Source: DASSWB01 sp035705495 (GTDB lineage: Bacteria; Bacteroidota; Bacteroidia; Flavobacteriales; Flavobacteriaceae). From it: a stretch of DNA of 26,228 nucleotides. Each line of letters begins with the position of its first letter. The stretch's first letter is position 1. The translations under genes were made by a program, and so were the position numbers. Of this stretch, positions 1 to 7,143 are shown in pieces. Under the pieces are notes generated by a model. That model was not told where the DNA came from, did no database searches, and saw nothing but the letters and a program-made list of their open reading frames with translations. The stretch spans positions 1 to 26,228 of the forward strand of contig DASSWB010000006.1 in assembly GCA_035705495.1 (NCBI GenBank). Direction: 5' to 3'.

Positions 1-292
1 GTTCGCTCATTCTGGAACTACCTGTAAGAATTACCCGCCGATTTTTTTGAATTGCAAAAAATGCGGTCAAGAATCGCATTGCTGTTCCCGCGTGCCCAAT
101 ATCTACAATTCCTTCTGAATAATTAAGTGCTTTTTGCAGCAAATTTGTGTCGTCGGAATCAGAAAGATTGTCAATTTTTAAATTTCCAAAAAGTGATTGC
201 AGGATCAATAACCTGTTTGATTCGCTTTTTGAGCCGGAAATTGAAAGTTTTCCAAAAACGGAAGTTGTGCCTTTGGAAATTTTAAGCTGCAT
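1..292 (-). CDS. aroA: 3-phosphoshikimate 1-carboxyvinyltransferase (EPSP synthase), N-terminal part
   Basis: Encodes the first 97 residues of EPSP synthase; the rest lies beyond the left edge. The enzyme transfers the enolpyruvyl group of PEP to shikimate-3-phosphate, the sixth step of the cytosolic shikimate pathway. Translating the minus strand from the ATG at 292 gives the substrate-binding motif SGSKSESNR (residues 19-27), then GHAGTAMRF, the equivalent of the family motif GNAGTAMR, and LTGSSRMSE, the start of the family motif LTGDxRMRER. The start codon overlaps the stop of the upstream 87-residue gene by one base (TAATG), so translation is probably coupled. It is the last visible gene of a mazG-like / membrane protein / aroA operon. 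What is present shows no frameshift. Confidence 0.93.
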   Translation of the reverse strand, partial: MQLKISKGTTSVFGKLSISGSKSESNRLLILQSLFGNLKIDNLSDSDDTNLLQKALNYSEGIVDIGHAGTAMRFLTAFFAIQKNRRVILTGSSRMSE

Positions 293-555
293 TACCCTTG
301 GTTATAATTTCGACTCTTTCTACTTACCATATAAACGGCGTAAGCAATGCTGATTGCAATTCGGATCAAGAAATAGGACTTCCATTTTCCATCTGTCCAT
401 TCTGCTTCAGCAATGGCTTCCCAATTTCCTGCGAAAACATCGGAAAAATGAGAAATAAGAAGAGAAATCAAAATAAAAACAACGAAAAAGAAAATAGCCA
501 ATTTTGCGACGTTCGACCAAAAAAAGGCACTTTTAAAATTATCCAGATATCCCAT
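292..555 (-). CDS. small two-helix membrane protein, function unknown
   Basis: An 87-residue protein I do not recognise by family. Two hydrophobic segments are visible: residues about 15-37 (rich in Phe, Val, Ile, Leu) and about 61-78 (FLIRIAISIAYAVYMV). They are separated by a loop with acidic and Trp residues (EAIAEAEWTDGKW), and the C-terminus is basic and Asn-rich. This predicts a small inner-membrane hairpin protein. Its ATG at 555 overlaps the stop of the MazG-like gene (TAATG), and its own stop at 292-294 overlaps the aroA start in the same way, so it is locked between two enzyme genes. Both overlaps and the consistent frame support it as a real gene. No function can be read from the sequence. 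Confidence 0.8.
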   Translation of the reverse strand: MGYLDNFKSAFFWSNVAKLAIFFFVVFILISLLISHFSDVFAGNWEAIAEAEWTDGKWKSYFLIRIAISIAYAVYMVSRKSRNYNQG

Positions 556-881
556 TATTTTAGTTTTTTATTGTTTTGATGCCGATCGTGATCGCGCTTC
601 GATTTTAAATCAAGCTTATTATCAAAAGCTTTTTGCAAATCGATTCCTGTTTGATTTGCGAGACAAAGAACGACAAAAACGACATCTGCCAGTTCTTCGC
701 CCAAATCTTTCGATTTATCACTTTCTTTCTCACTTTGCTCCCCATAACGGCGGGCTATGATTCGTGCTACCTCTCCAACTTCTTCCGTGAGTTGCGCCAT
801 ATTGGTAAGCTCATTAAAATAACGAACCCCATGTTGGTTTATCCACTCGTCAACAGCTTTTTGTGCGTTTTCTATGTTCAT
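555..881 (-). CDS. MazG-like nucleotide pyrophosphohydrolase
   Basis: A 108-residue all-alpha NTP pyrophosphohydrolase of the MazG/dUTPase-2 superfamily. Such enzymes hydrolyse (d)NTPs to monophosphates and PPi, often to clear non-canonical nucleotides. The Mg2+-binding signature is visible: EEVGE at residues 33-37 in the first helix and GEELADVVF at 61-69 in the next, giving the family's ExxE...ExxD pattern. The length suits a single-domain member; two-domain E. coli MazG is more than twice as long. The C-terminus is charged (LKSKRDHDRHQNNKKLK). It is the first gene of the operon that continues with the 87-residue membrane protein and aroA, and a good Bacteroidota promoter lies just upstream. 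The exact substrate cannot be inferred. Confidence 0.88.
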   Translation of the reverse strand: MNIENAQKAVDEWINQHGVRYFNELTNMAQLTEEVGEVARIIARRYGEQSEKESDKSKDLGEELADVVFVVLCLANQTGIDLQKAFDNKLDLKSKRDHDRHQNNKKLK

Positions 882-902
882 TTTTTAAATTATGGAAAAA
901 TT

Positions 903-931
903 CGAATTTAACCTTTTTGATTAGGATCCAA
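903..931 (-). promoter_or_regulatory. promoter of the mazG-like / aroA operon
   Basis: On the minus strand a TTG (929-931) is separated by 18 bases from TAAATTCG (903-910). This is close to the Bacteroidota sigma-ABfr consensus TTG-N17-23-TAnnTTTG, with one mismatch in the -7 element. Transcription would begin near 899, leaving a leader of about 18 nt before the ATG at 881. It separates this operon from dtd, which ends at 957. Confidence 0.5.
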
Positions 932-956
932 AAACAATAATAATGAAATATTTCTT

Positions 957-1409
957 TTACTCCCTATTTTTTGAATCGACCACAATTGTGACCGGTCCAT
1001 CATTAAGCAAGGACACTTTCATATCGGCTCCAAACTCGCCGGTTCCAATTTTCTTTCCGAGTATTTTTTCAAGTTCGGAAATAAAAGTTTCATAAAGTGG
1101 AATGGCAATTTCTGGTCTTGCCGCTTTGATATAGCTGGGTCTGTTTCCCTTTTTGGTGCTTGCGTGTAACGTAAATTGACTGATAAGCAATATTTCACCA
1201 ACAATATCAAGTATAGATTTGTTCATCACGCCATTTTCGTCATTGAAAATCCGCATGTTCACAATCTTGTTGCAAAGCCACTTGACATCTTCATCAGAAT
1301 CGTCATTTTCAATCCCCAGTAATATGAGAAGTCCGTTTCCAATTTCGGATTTTAATTTTTGGTCGATTTCTACCTTTGCCCAAGAAACCCTTTGAATAAC
1401 AATTCTCAT
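957..1409 (-). CDS. dtd: D-aminoacyl-tRNA deacylase
   Basis: A 150-residue protein of the usual DTD length. It hydrolyses the ester bond between D-amino acids (and glycine mischarged on tRNA-Ala) and tRNA, a chiral proofreading step in the cytosol. Both family motifs are intact: SQFTL at residues 77-81 and the NxGPxT motif as NDGPVT at 136-141, which together build the active site at the dimer interface. The start MRIVIQRVSWAKV is canonical. The start ATG at 1409 overlaps the rsgA stop by four bases (ATGA), so it is translationally coupled to rsgA as the last gene of the DAHP synthase-rsgA-dtd operon. No clear intrinsic terminator follows it. Confidence 0.96.
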   Translation of the reverse strand: MRIVIQRVSWAKVEIDQKLKSEIGNGLLILLGIENDDSDEDVKWLCNKIVNMRIFNDENGVMNKSILDIVGEILLISQFTLHASTKKGNRPSYIKAARPEIAIPLYETFISELEKILGKKIGTGEFGADMKVSLLNDGPVTIVVDSKNRE

Positions 1410-2359
1410 TCTTTGGTAAAATTATCCATTCGGTAATTGTCTTCTTCGCCTGAAATAATCTGTAAATAACTTTTGTAGCGTGACCAAGAAACGTCTCCTG
1501 TTTCCAAAGCATCTTTTACCGCGCATTTGGGTTCTTCAATATGCAGGCAATTGTGAAATTTGCAATCTTTTTTCAATGCGAAAAACTCTGGAAAATAATT
1601 GCCAAGTTCTTCTTTTTCAATATCAACCACGCCAAAACCCTTTATCCCCGGAGTATCAATAATTTGTGCATCAAAAGACAAATCGTACATTTCTGCGAAT
1701 GTGGTGGTATGCTGACCTTGTTTGTGCTGATCCGAAATTTCAGAAGTTTTCAGGTTTAATGTCGGTTCAAGTGCATTGACCAAAGTCGATTTCCCAACAC
1801 CACTATGACCGGAAAACATACTGGTTTTCCCCAACATCATCTCTTTGACTTTGTCAACATTTTTCCCTGTCTTTGCTGAAATACCGATGCATTCATAACC
1901 AATTTCACGGTATAAAGCAGCCAAAAATTTGATCTCATCCAGTTCTTCTTCGTTGTAGGAATCAATTTTATTGAAAAGAAGCACTGCTTTTATATCGTAT
2001 GCTTCCGCAGTGACCAAAAACCGATCAATGAAAGTCGTGAAAGTCGGCGGATTGTTCAATGTGATGATCAAAAAAACCTGATCGATATTGGATGCGATAA
2101 TATGTGTTTGTTTTGAAAGGTTGACCGATTTACGGATGATGTAATTCTCCCGCTCTTTAATCTCTTTTATCACTCCAATTGACGCATCGTCTTCATTGGT
2201 CTCCAAATCAAATTCCACTCGATCCCCAACCGCCACCGGATTTGTGCTTTTTATTCCTTTTAAACGGAATTTCCCTTTAATTCGACAGTTGTATATTTTC
2301 CCGTCTTGGGCCTTCACTTGATACCAGCTTCCTGTTGATTTGTAAACGGTTCCTGTCAT
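1406..2359 (-). CDS. rsgA: ribosome small subunit-dependent GTPase A
   Basis: A 317-residue circularly permuted GTPase (YjeQ/YloQ family) that acts in late maturation of the 30S ribosomal subunit. The order of elements identifies it: an N-terminal OB-fold (about 1-75), then G4 NKID (130-133), G5 SAKTG (161-165), G1/P-loop GHSGVGKST (184-192), a switch region with QHTTT (216-220), and G3 DTPG (235-238). A C-terminal zinc-binding knuckle follows, with Cys266, Cys271, His273 and Cys279. Its stop overlaps the start of dtd (ATGA), and its ATG lies 19 bases after the DAHP synthase stop, so the three genes are likely one transcript. The pairing with dtd joins two translation-quality functions. Nothing is missing. 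Confidence 0.97.
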   Translation of the reverse strand: MTGTVYKSTGSWYQVKAQDGKIYNCRIKGKFRLKGIKSTNPVAVGDRVEFDLETNEDDASIGVIKEIKERENYIIRKSVNLSKQTHIIASNIDQVFLIITLNNPPTFTTFIDRFLVTAEAYDIKAVLLFNKIDSYNEEELDEIKFLAALYREIGYECIGISAKTGKNVDKVKEMMLGKTSMFSGHSGVGKSTLVNALEPTLNLKTSEISDQHKQGQHTTTFAEMYDLSFDAQIIDTPGIKGFGVVDIEKEELGNYFPEFFALKKDCKFHNCLHIEEPKCAVKDALETGDVSWSRYKSYLQIISGEEDNYRMDNFTKE

Positions 2360-2378
2360 ATTATAAAAATAATATTTC

Positions 2379-3461
2379 TTATTGATTCATCACTTTTTTC
2401 TGATGATTGATTGATTCCAAATGAATTGCCTGGCAGAGTTGCAAAATAAATTCTTCACCCAGTCCCTTTTGTGATCCTTCCAATTTCATTTTTTCCTGAA
2501 TTTCCCGCCATCTTTCCGGCTGAAAAATGGCGACATTCTGTTCCTTTTTCACCTTTCCAATCTCTTCGGCAATTTTCATTCTTTTTGCCAAAAGATCAAT
2601 CAAAGCATCATCGGTTAAATCAATCTTCGATCTTAAATTTTTTAATTCGTTAAAAGAAGCAATGTTATTCACACCTTTATTTCTCCGCTTTAAATCACTT
2701 AGCATTTGTACGAAATTTTCTGGCGTGATTTGTTGTTCGGCATCGCTCCAAGCCTCATCCGGATTGTTGTGAACCTCAACCATCATTCCGTCGTAATTTA
2801 AATCCAGTGCGGTTTGGCAAAGTCTTGAAATTAATTTTCGATCCCCCGCTATATGTGACGGATCAATAAAAAGCGGTAAATCCGGAAATCTCGTTTGTAA
2901 ATCTATTGGAATCTGCCACTCTGGATTATTTCTGTAAAGCAATTTTTCATAAGAAGAAAATCCGCGGTGAATGGCACCCAATTTTTTAATATTCGCAGTA
3001 TGAAAACGTTCAATGGCACCAATCCACAAAGCCAAATCTGGATTCACGGGATTTTTGACCAACACAATTTTGTTTACACCGCGCAAAGCATCGGCGAGTT
3101 CCTGAACAATGAAAGGGGAAACCGTGGTTCTGGCTCCAATCCACAGAACGTCAACCTCATATTTGAGCGCCAAATCCACGTGGGCAGGATTCGCCACCTC
3201 AGTGGCTGTTAGCAATCCGGTTTCTTCTTTAGCGCGTTTCAACCATTTCAACCCATTTTCCCCAACGCCTTCAAAATTCCCCGGGCGCGTTCGCGGTTTC
3301 CAAATTCCAGCACGTAAAATTGTGGTTTTGGTTTTTTTAAGTTGGTGCGCGATTGCAAGAACCTGTTCCTCGGTTTCGGCACTGCACGGCCCGGCAATAA
3401 TTAAAGGATGATTTAATTTAAAATCGTCCAACCAAGACCTAAGTGCTTTATCGTTTTCCAT
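2379..3461 (-). CDS. bifunctional 3-deoxy-7-phosphoheptulonate synthase / chorismate mutase (type II)
   Basis: A 360-residue fusion that catalyses the first committed step of the shikimate pathway (PEP + erythrose-4-phosphate to DAHP) and, through its C-terminal domain, chorismate to prephenate. The N-terminal two-thirds is a short KDO8PS-like DAHP synthase with AGPCSAET (23-30), KPRTRPGNFEG (55-65) and IDPSHIAGDR. From about residue 258 an AroQ-type chorismate mutase domain follows (LRSKIDLTDDALIDLLAKR, then KVKKE). This domain order is typical of Bacteroidota and usually serves feedback control. I chose the ATG at 3461 because the reading frame extends to 3608 without any similarity and runs through the likely promoter. 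It heads the operon with rsgA and dtd and diverges from gldA. Confidence 0.95.
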   Translation of the reverse strand: MENDKALRSWLDDFKLNHPLIIAGPCSAETEEQVLAIAHQLKKTKTTILRAGIWKPRTRPGNFEGVGENGLKWLKRAKEETGLLTATEVANPAHVDLALKYEVDVLWIGARTTVSPFIVQELADALRGVNKIVLVKNPVNPDLALWIGAIERFHTANIKKLGAIHRGFSSYEKLLYRNNPEWQIPIDLQTRFPDLPLFIDPSHIAGDRKLISRLCQTALDLNYDGMMVEVHNNPDEAWSDAEQQITPENFVQMLSDLKRRNKGVNNIASFNELKNLRSKIDLTDDALIDLLAKRMKIAEEIGKVKKEQNVAIFQPERWREIQEKMKLEGSQKGLGEEFILQLCQAIHLESINHQKKVMNQ

Positions 3462-3512
3462 ATTTGATTTACCGTCGATTTTTACGAATTCGAAAATCGT
3501 GAAATTAATTTG

Positions 3513-3520
3513 CAAAAATA
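3513..3520 (-). promoter_or_regulatory. possible -7 element of the DAHP synthase operon
   Basis: TATTTTTG on the minus strand fits the TAnnTTTG -7 consensus exactly and would start transcription about 48 nt before the ATG at 3461. I see no good -33 TTG at the expected distance, so this is a tentative call. Confidence 0.35.
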
Positions 3521-3587
3521 CGCAATCCAAAAGTTTTCTTTGATGGCTACAATTGGAATCATTCTTTTTATTGGTTTTGCTTCGGAA

Positions 3588-3616
3588 TTGATTCAGGGGA
3601 AAAATCATTACTTTTG
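3588..3616 (+). promoter_or_regulatory. gldA promoter
   Basis: TTG (3588-3590), an 18-base spacer and TACTTTTG (3609-3616) match the Bacteroidota promoter consensus exactly. Transcription would start near 3620, about 12 nt upstream of the ATG at 3632. This position rules out the in-frame TTG at 3614 as the gldA start. Confidence 0.65.
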
Positions 3617-3631
3617 AAAAAAGAAAAATTT

Positions 3632-4540
3632 ATGTCGATTATTGTCAGCAATATTTCCAAAAATTACAATGAGCAAAAGGCTTTAGATGCGGTTTCTTTT
3701 GAAATAAAAAAAGGGGAAATCGTTGGATTTTTAGGTCCGAATGGCGCTGGAAAATCGACTTTAATGAAGATTTTAACCGGCTATTTGCCCGCTACTGAAG
3801 GAAACGCAAAAATTAACAGATTTGACGTGAAGACCGAAACTTTACAGGTTCAAAAAAGTGTGGGCTATTTGCCGGAACACAATCCGCTTTATCTTGAAAT
3901 GTACGTCCGTGAGTATTTGAACTTCAATGCCGGAATTTTCAATATAAAAAAAAACAGGGTAGAAGAAGTGATTGAGCTCACACAACTTTCACCGGAAGCA
4001 AACAAGAAAATAGAACAACTTTCAAAAGGTTACAGGCAACGTGTAGGTTTGGCAGCGGCTTTGTTACACGATCCAGAAGTATTGATTTTGGATGAACCTA
4101 CCACTGGCTTGGATCCAAATCAGCTGGTTGAAACGCGGAATTTAATCAGAAATATTGGAAAAGATAAAACGGTTTTTCTTTCCACGCACATTATGCAAGA
4201 AGTTGAAGCTATTTGCGAACGCGTTATCATTATCAATAAAGGAAAATTGGTGGCCGATAAAAAATTACAAGATCTAAAAGACAAACAAGAGCAAATAATT
4301 GCTGTGGAATTCGATTTTAGGATTGAAGAAGAAGCATTGCAAACATTGCCTCATCTTTTGGAAGTTAAAAATATTCACGAATTTTTATACGAACTCACTT
4401 TCGACACGCAAAAAGATATGCGTCCGGTTGTTTTTGACTTTGCACACGACAACGGATTGAAAACGCTTCAGTTGAACCAGAAAAACAAGAATTTGGAAAG
4501 TTTGTTCAAAGAAGTAACGATTTCTGAAAAAACAACTTGA
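3632..4540 (+). CDS. gldA: gliding-motility-type ABC transporter ATP-binding protein GldA
   Basis: A 302-residue ABC ATPase. Walker A GPNGAGKST is at 35-43, the signature motif LSKGYRQ at 130-136, Walker B LILDE at 151-155 and the H-loop His at 186. The C-terminal ~100 residues form the extra domain seen in CcmA/GldA-type exporters. The run GYLPEHNPLYLEMYVREYLNF and the whole N-terminal half match GldA as I remember it from Flavobacterium johnsoniae, where GldA works with the membrane proteins GldF and GldG and affects gliding. GldF and GldG are not in this window, so GldA is encoded apart from its partners. ATG 3632 is preferred to a TTG at 3614 because the promoter ends at 3616. A hairpin terminator follows. 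Confidence 0.9.
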   Translation: MSIIVSNISKNYNEQKALDAVSFEIKKGEIVGFLGPNGAGKSTLMKILTGYLPATEGNAKINRFDVKTETLQVQKSVGYLPEHNPLYLEMYVREYLNFNAGIFNIKKNRVEEVIELTQLSPEANKKIEQLSKGYRQRVGLAAALLHDPEVLILDEPTTGLDPNQLVETRNLIRNIGKDKTVFLSTHIMQEVEAICERVIIINKGKLVADKKLQDLKDKQEQIIAVEFDFRIEEEALQTLPHLLEVKNIHEFLYELTFDTQKDMRPVVFDFAHDNGLKTLQLNQKNKNLESLFKEVTISEKTT

Positions 4541-4554
4541 TTTTTCAGAATAAA

Positions 4555-4592
4555 AAAATCCCTTAATTCCGTAGTAGAAATTAAGGGATTTT
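4555..4592. terminator. bidirectional intrinsic terminator between gldA and the VOC gene
   Basis: A perfect 14-bp inverted repeat: AAAATCCCTTAATT at 4555-4568 and its complement at 4579-4592, with a 10-base loop. It begins 14 bases after the gldA stop and ends 15 bases before the stop of the convergent gene. The A-run on one side and T-run on the other suit termination on both strands. Confidence 0.85.
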
Positions 4593-4607
4593 GAATTCAG
4601 ATATTGT

Positions 4608-5048
4608 TTATTGCTGATTTTGTTTTTCTTCCCCATCACAATTCACCATCCAGTGAATTCCGAATTTATCGGTGAACATTCCAAAAAGTGCGCCCCAAAA
4701 GGTTTTTTCCAAAGGCATTTTTATTTCTCCACCTGCAGAAAGCGCTTCGAAAATGCGTTTTGCTTCATCGTCGGTCGTGGTATTGATTGAAATGGAAACG
4801 TTATCACCAATTTGAGTGGCCGTTCCGAAAACCGCAGAGGAATCACTTCCCATTAACATCGTTTCTTTACTGATTGGCAAAGCGATATGCATTATTTTAT
4901 TTTTTTCTGATTCTGGCAGCGGATGCTCTGAAGGCATTTCACTATACCGATTCACGTGCTGAAATTCTCCGCCAAAAACCGATTGATACAGGTTGAAAGC
5001 TTCTTCGCAGGTTCCATTAAAAGTTAGATAGGGGTTAATTGTTGTCAT
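4608..5048 (-). CDS. VOC family (PhnB/glyoxalase-like) protein
   Basis: A 146-residue member of the vicinal-oxygen-chelate superfamily, PhnB/YjdN subgroup. The N-terminal motif INPYLTFNGTCEEAFNLYQSVFGGEF is typical of the group (split here: INPYLTFNG, then EEAFNLYQSVFGGEF), as is the C-terminal FWGALFGMFTDKFGIHWMVNC. The subgroup has two beta-alpha-beta-beta-beta modules forming a small cup, but the substrates of most members are unknown. Many are annotated as 3-demethylubiquinone methyltransferase-like without evidence, and I see no methyltransferase motif. It stands alone, convergent with gldA, and 53 bases separate it from the upstream lipoprotein gene. A cytosolic location is expected, since there is no signal peptide. 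Specific function unknown. Confidence 0.85.
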   Translation of the reverse strand: MTTINPYLTFNGTCEEAFNLYQSVFGGEFQHVNRYSEMPSEHPLPESEKNKIMHIALPISKETMLMGSDSSAVFGTATQIGDNVSISINTTTDDEAKRIFEALSAGGEIKMPLEKTFWGALFGMFTDKFGIHWMVNCDGEEKQNQQ

Positions 5049-5101
5049 TTTTTTAAATTTAAATTTTTATAAAATTAGTTGATTCTTTCTTAGCTTTAAA
5101 A

Positions 5102-5851
5102 TCATTCAAATATTAATTGACCCGTATAAAAATTCTCCACTCCTATGATAGGAGGAATATTTACAGAAATCACATCGCCCGTGCTGCGGATTTGCCCTTG
5201 GATGGATTCTTGCGGATTGACAATAATTTTATTACTTCCGCGATGAAAAATATTGACATTTTGCGCAGTTAAATTTGCTGCTTCAACCCTGCCATCTCCA
5301 TTGTAGAAACCAATGTAAAAGTTTGTTGTCGTTCCGGTCAAAAAGTACTTGGTCAAATTATCATTCGAAATGTTCAGGTTTTGACATTCCAAATTCAAGT
5401 CGAAAATTCCATTTGTGTAAATATTGGAGCTTCTTTCTTGGTTCAGGGAAATCAAATCCAAAATCTGGAAATTTAAAATCCCGACACTTTCGATGGTTCC
5501 AGAGCTGTTGTGTTGAATTTTTTTGAGGTTGGGAATTGTAATATAAACGGTGGTCGTTCCATAACTTCTCGACCAATTGCAGCCGGTTTTTTCGGAAATC
5601 CTGAGTTCATTATTCTCAACAGAAACATTGACTTCATCAATAAAATTTTCTCCAGCTTTAACAATCACTTCTTGAAATTCACCTTGTTTTATATAAAGAT
5701 TGATTCGGTCATAAATAATCACGGTTTCAAAAAAAGGAACTTCAATTGTTTTCTCAATAAATTCTCCAGTGGTTTTCAAACATTCGGGTGCATTTTCAGA
5801 ATCACATCCCGAAATGAATAAAACAACCAGCAAAAGAAAAAGTTTTTTCAT
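5102..5851 (-). CDS. lipoprotein with head-GIN (DUF2807) beta-helix domain
   Basis: A 249-residue lipoprotein. The signal peptide MKKLFLLLVVLFISGC ends in a lipobox with Cys16. The mature part is mostly beta-strand with short repeated turns (NNELRISEKTG, TTTVYITIPNLKKIQHNSSG, NLNISNDNL). This pattern matches the head-GIN family (DUF2807, named for a presumed autotransporter adhesin head), where each strand pair mentions 'Asn-Leu' and Gly-rich turns. Its role is unproven; members are usually exported surface or periplasmic proteins. The start ATG overlaps the stop of the PagL-like gene by four bases (5848-5851), so the two envelope proteins should be co-translated. No partner is known to me for this pairing. 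Confidence 0.82.
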   Translation of the reverse strand: MKKLFLLLVVLFISGCDSENAPECLKTTGEFIEKTIEVPFFETVIIYDRINLYIKQGEFQEVIVKAGENFIDEVNVSVENNELRISEKTGCNWSRSYGTTTVYITIPNLKKIQHNSSGTIESVGILNFQILDLISLNQERSSNIYTNGIFDLNLECQNLNISNDNLTKYFLTGTTTNFYIGFYNGDGRVEAANLTAQNVNIFHRGSNKIIVNPQESIQGQIRSTGDVISVNIPPIIGVENFYTGQLIFE

Positions 5852-6945
5852 AATCTAAAACCTATTGAAAATTCCAAAGCTTCGGCATTGGCAGCGTGAG
5901 AACGCAAACTGACCGAGGCAAAAAACCGGTTGTAAAAATCATATTGCAAACCAACGCGGTTATAAACCCTTTCCACATAACGCTCAAATGGATAATATAA
6001 ATAATATCCGAGATGCGTGATTACCGAAAACTGGTTGAAAGTCAGTTGATGTCCTAAAAACCCACCAACTCTTTTTGCATCTTCATCGCCTTTTGTCCCT
6101 GCTTGCGGAAAAGCGACTGCATCATAATGAATAAATTCCTCCAAAGCTTTTGAAAGGAAAATTTCGGTTCCCAGTTGAAAAGTGCTTATATGACTGATTC
6201 TCTTATCCGCGTAAATCGAAGCCGTAAAAAAAGGATACGCGGGAGTACCAATTACATCCATATTATTCACACCGCTTCTCAACACAAAATTGACGTGTAA
6301 GGGTTCTGAATATTTTGTTCTTTCTGCAATTGGATGATATTCCGGTTCATTTTCAGAATCCATTTGATAATTCAACCCAAAATTTGCACTGATTGTATTT
6401 GTACTCGTATTCGGCACTTTGAGATCGGCGTTCGAATAATGGATAAAATCAATTCCAAACTGAATTCCCAAAGGTCCGATGATTTTTTCCTTTTTGAAAT
6501 TCAGCATAAAATAAGTCGAATTCAACAAATGCGATCCGTAGGCGTTATTGAAATAATTCTCATTGGGATCATAAGGATTTGTATTGTAAGAAATTCCAGT
6601 TCCCATTCTGAACATCAGATGTCTTTTCAAAAAGTAAAAATTCATGTGCGCATAAATTCCGTAGTGCTCACCCAAATACCGATTTTTCATGTCCTGATAA
6701 GCAAAGGAAACACCAAAATCAGGATAATTAAACCGACTTTCCCATTCATTAAAACCATAAGTTTCACGGTTCCAGCTTAAAATTATACCTTCGGGATGAC
6801 CAGTGATCAAATGAGAAATTTCGGGGGAATGTTCCAGAATATATCCATAGAAAAAGTTGGTGTCAAAAGAATTGGTGGTGTGCAATTTTTCTTGGGCCAT
6901 CAAAAAATTTCCGAAGAAAAGCAAAAAGATCAAAATTTTCTTCAT
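5848..6945 (-). CDS. acyloxyacyl hydrolase, PagL-like outer-membrane lipid A 3-O-deacylase
   Basis: A 365-residue protein with an N-terminal signal peptide (MKKILIFLLFFGNFLMAQ). It has alternating aromatic strands typical of an outer-membrane barrel, and a C-terminal strand ending in Phe-Arg-Leu (EALEFSIGFRL). Residues 168-173 (IHYSNA) match the PagL catalytic segment with His169 and Ser171; a downstream Glu should complete the triad. PagL removes the 3-O-acyl chain of lipid A and so remodels LPS. Here the chain is about twice the length of Pseudomonas PagL, with extra strands at both ends, as in other Bacteroidota 'acyloxyacyl hydrolase' proteins. It is the first gene of a pair with the overlapping head-GIN lipoprotein. 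The enzymatic assignment is from motif similarity only. Confidence 0.75.
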   Translation of the reverse strand: MKKILIFLLFFGNFLMAQEKLHTTNSFDTNFFYGYILEHSPEISHLITGHPEGIILSWNRETYGFNEWESRFNYPDFGVSFAYQDMKNRYLGEHYGIYAHMNFYFLKRHLMFRMGTGISYNTNPYDPNENYFNNAYGSHLLNSTYFMLNFKKEKIIGPLGIQFGIDFIHYSNADLKVPNTSTNTISANFGLNYQMDSENEPEYHPIAERTKYSEPLHVNFVLRSGVNNMDVIGTPAYPFFTASIYADKRISHISTFQLGTEIFLSKALEEFIHYDAVAFPQAGTKGDEDAKRVGGFLGHQLTFNQFSVITHLGYYLYYPFERYVERVYNRVGLQYDFYNRFFASVSLRSHAANAEALEFSIGFRL

Positions 6946-6949
6946 ACTT

Positions 6950-6957
6950 CAAAAATA
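6950..6957 (-). promoter_or_regulatory. -7 element of the PagL-like gene
   Basis: TATTTTTG on the minus strand matches TAnnTTTG exactly. It ends only four bases before the ATG at 6945, so transcription would start at or within two bases of the start codon. The -33 element is weak. It is either a leaderless promoter or a chance match in AT-rich DNA. Confidence 0.35.
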
Positions 6958-6989
6958 GCAGAATTAATCAAAAAGGAAAGCTAAATAAT

Positions 6990-7019
6990 CTGCTATTAAT
7001 TCCGATTTTTATACATTTG
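6990..7019 (+). promoter_or_regulatory. metK promoter
   Basis: TACATTTG (7012-7019) matches the -7 consensus exactly; a CTG at 6990-6992, 19 bases upstream, stands in for the -33 TTG. Transcription would start near 7023, about 13 bases before the first stem of the riboswitch, so the whole aptamer is in the transcript. Confidence 0.55.
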
Positions 7020-7035
7020 TGAAGAAATTATTTTA

Positions 7036-7082
7036 TAGGGAATGATTTGACTGATTGCAACCCTCAAAAATGCTAAAGCAGT
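7036..7082 (+). ncRNA. SAM-II riboswitch in the metK leader
   Basis: The leader contains the conserved SAM-II core GATTTGACTGATTGCAA (7044-7060) followed by TGCTAAA (7071-7077). This lines up with the alphaproteobacterial metX consensus GAUUUxACxG-AUUGCAA...GCUAAA. The H-type pseudoknot can be drawn. P1 pairs AGGG (7037-7040) with CCCT (7061-7064). P2a pairs GCA (7057-7059) with TGC (7071-7073). P2b pairs ACTG (7050-7053) with CAGT (7079-7082). It should bind S-adenosylmethionine and repress metK when SAM is plentiful. The aptamer ends about 60 nt before the ATG, unlike classical SAM-II, where the aptamer itself masks the ribosome-binding site. Confidence 0.85.
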
Positions 7083-7143
7083 GCTTCAATAGCGGCTTTA
7101 CGCGTTTCATTTCTTCCCTTTCAACTTTTTTAAAATTTAAAAA

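Noticed and set aside
3462..3608. N-terminal extension of the DAHP synthase frame
   Set aside because: The 49 extra codons show no resemblance to the family and would cover the likely promoter region; ATG 3461 gives the normal start of the enzyme.
6334..6780. 148-codon open frame on the plus strand
   Set aside because: It is antisense to the PagL-like gene and is Ile/Arg-rich without motifs.
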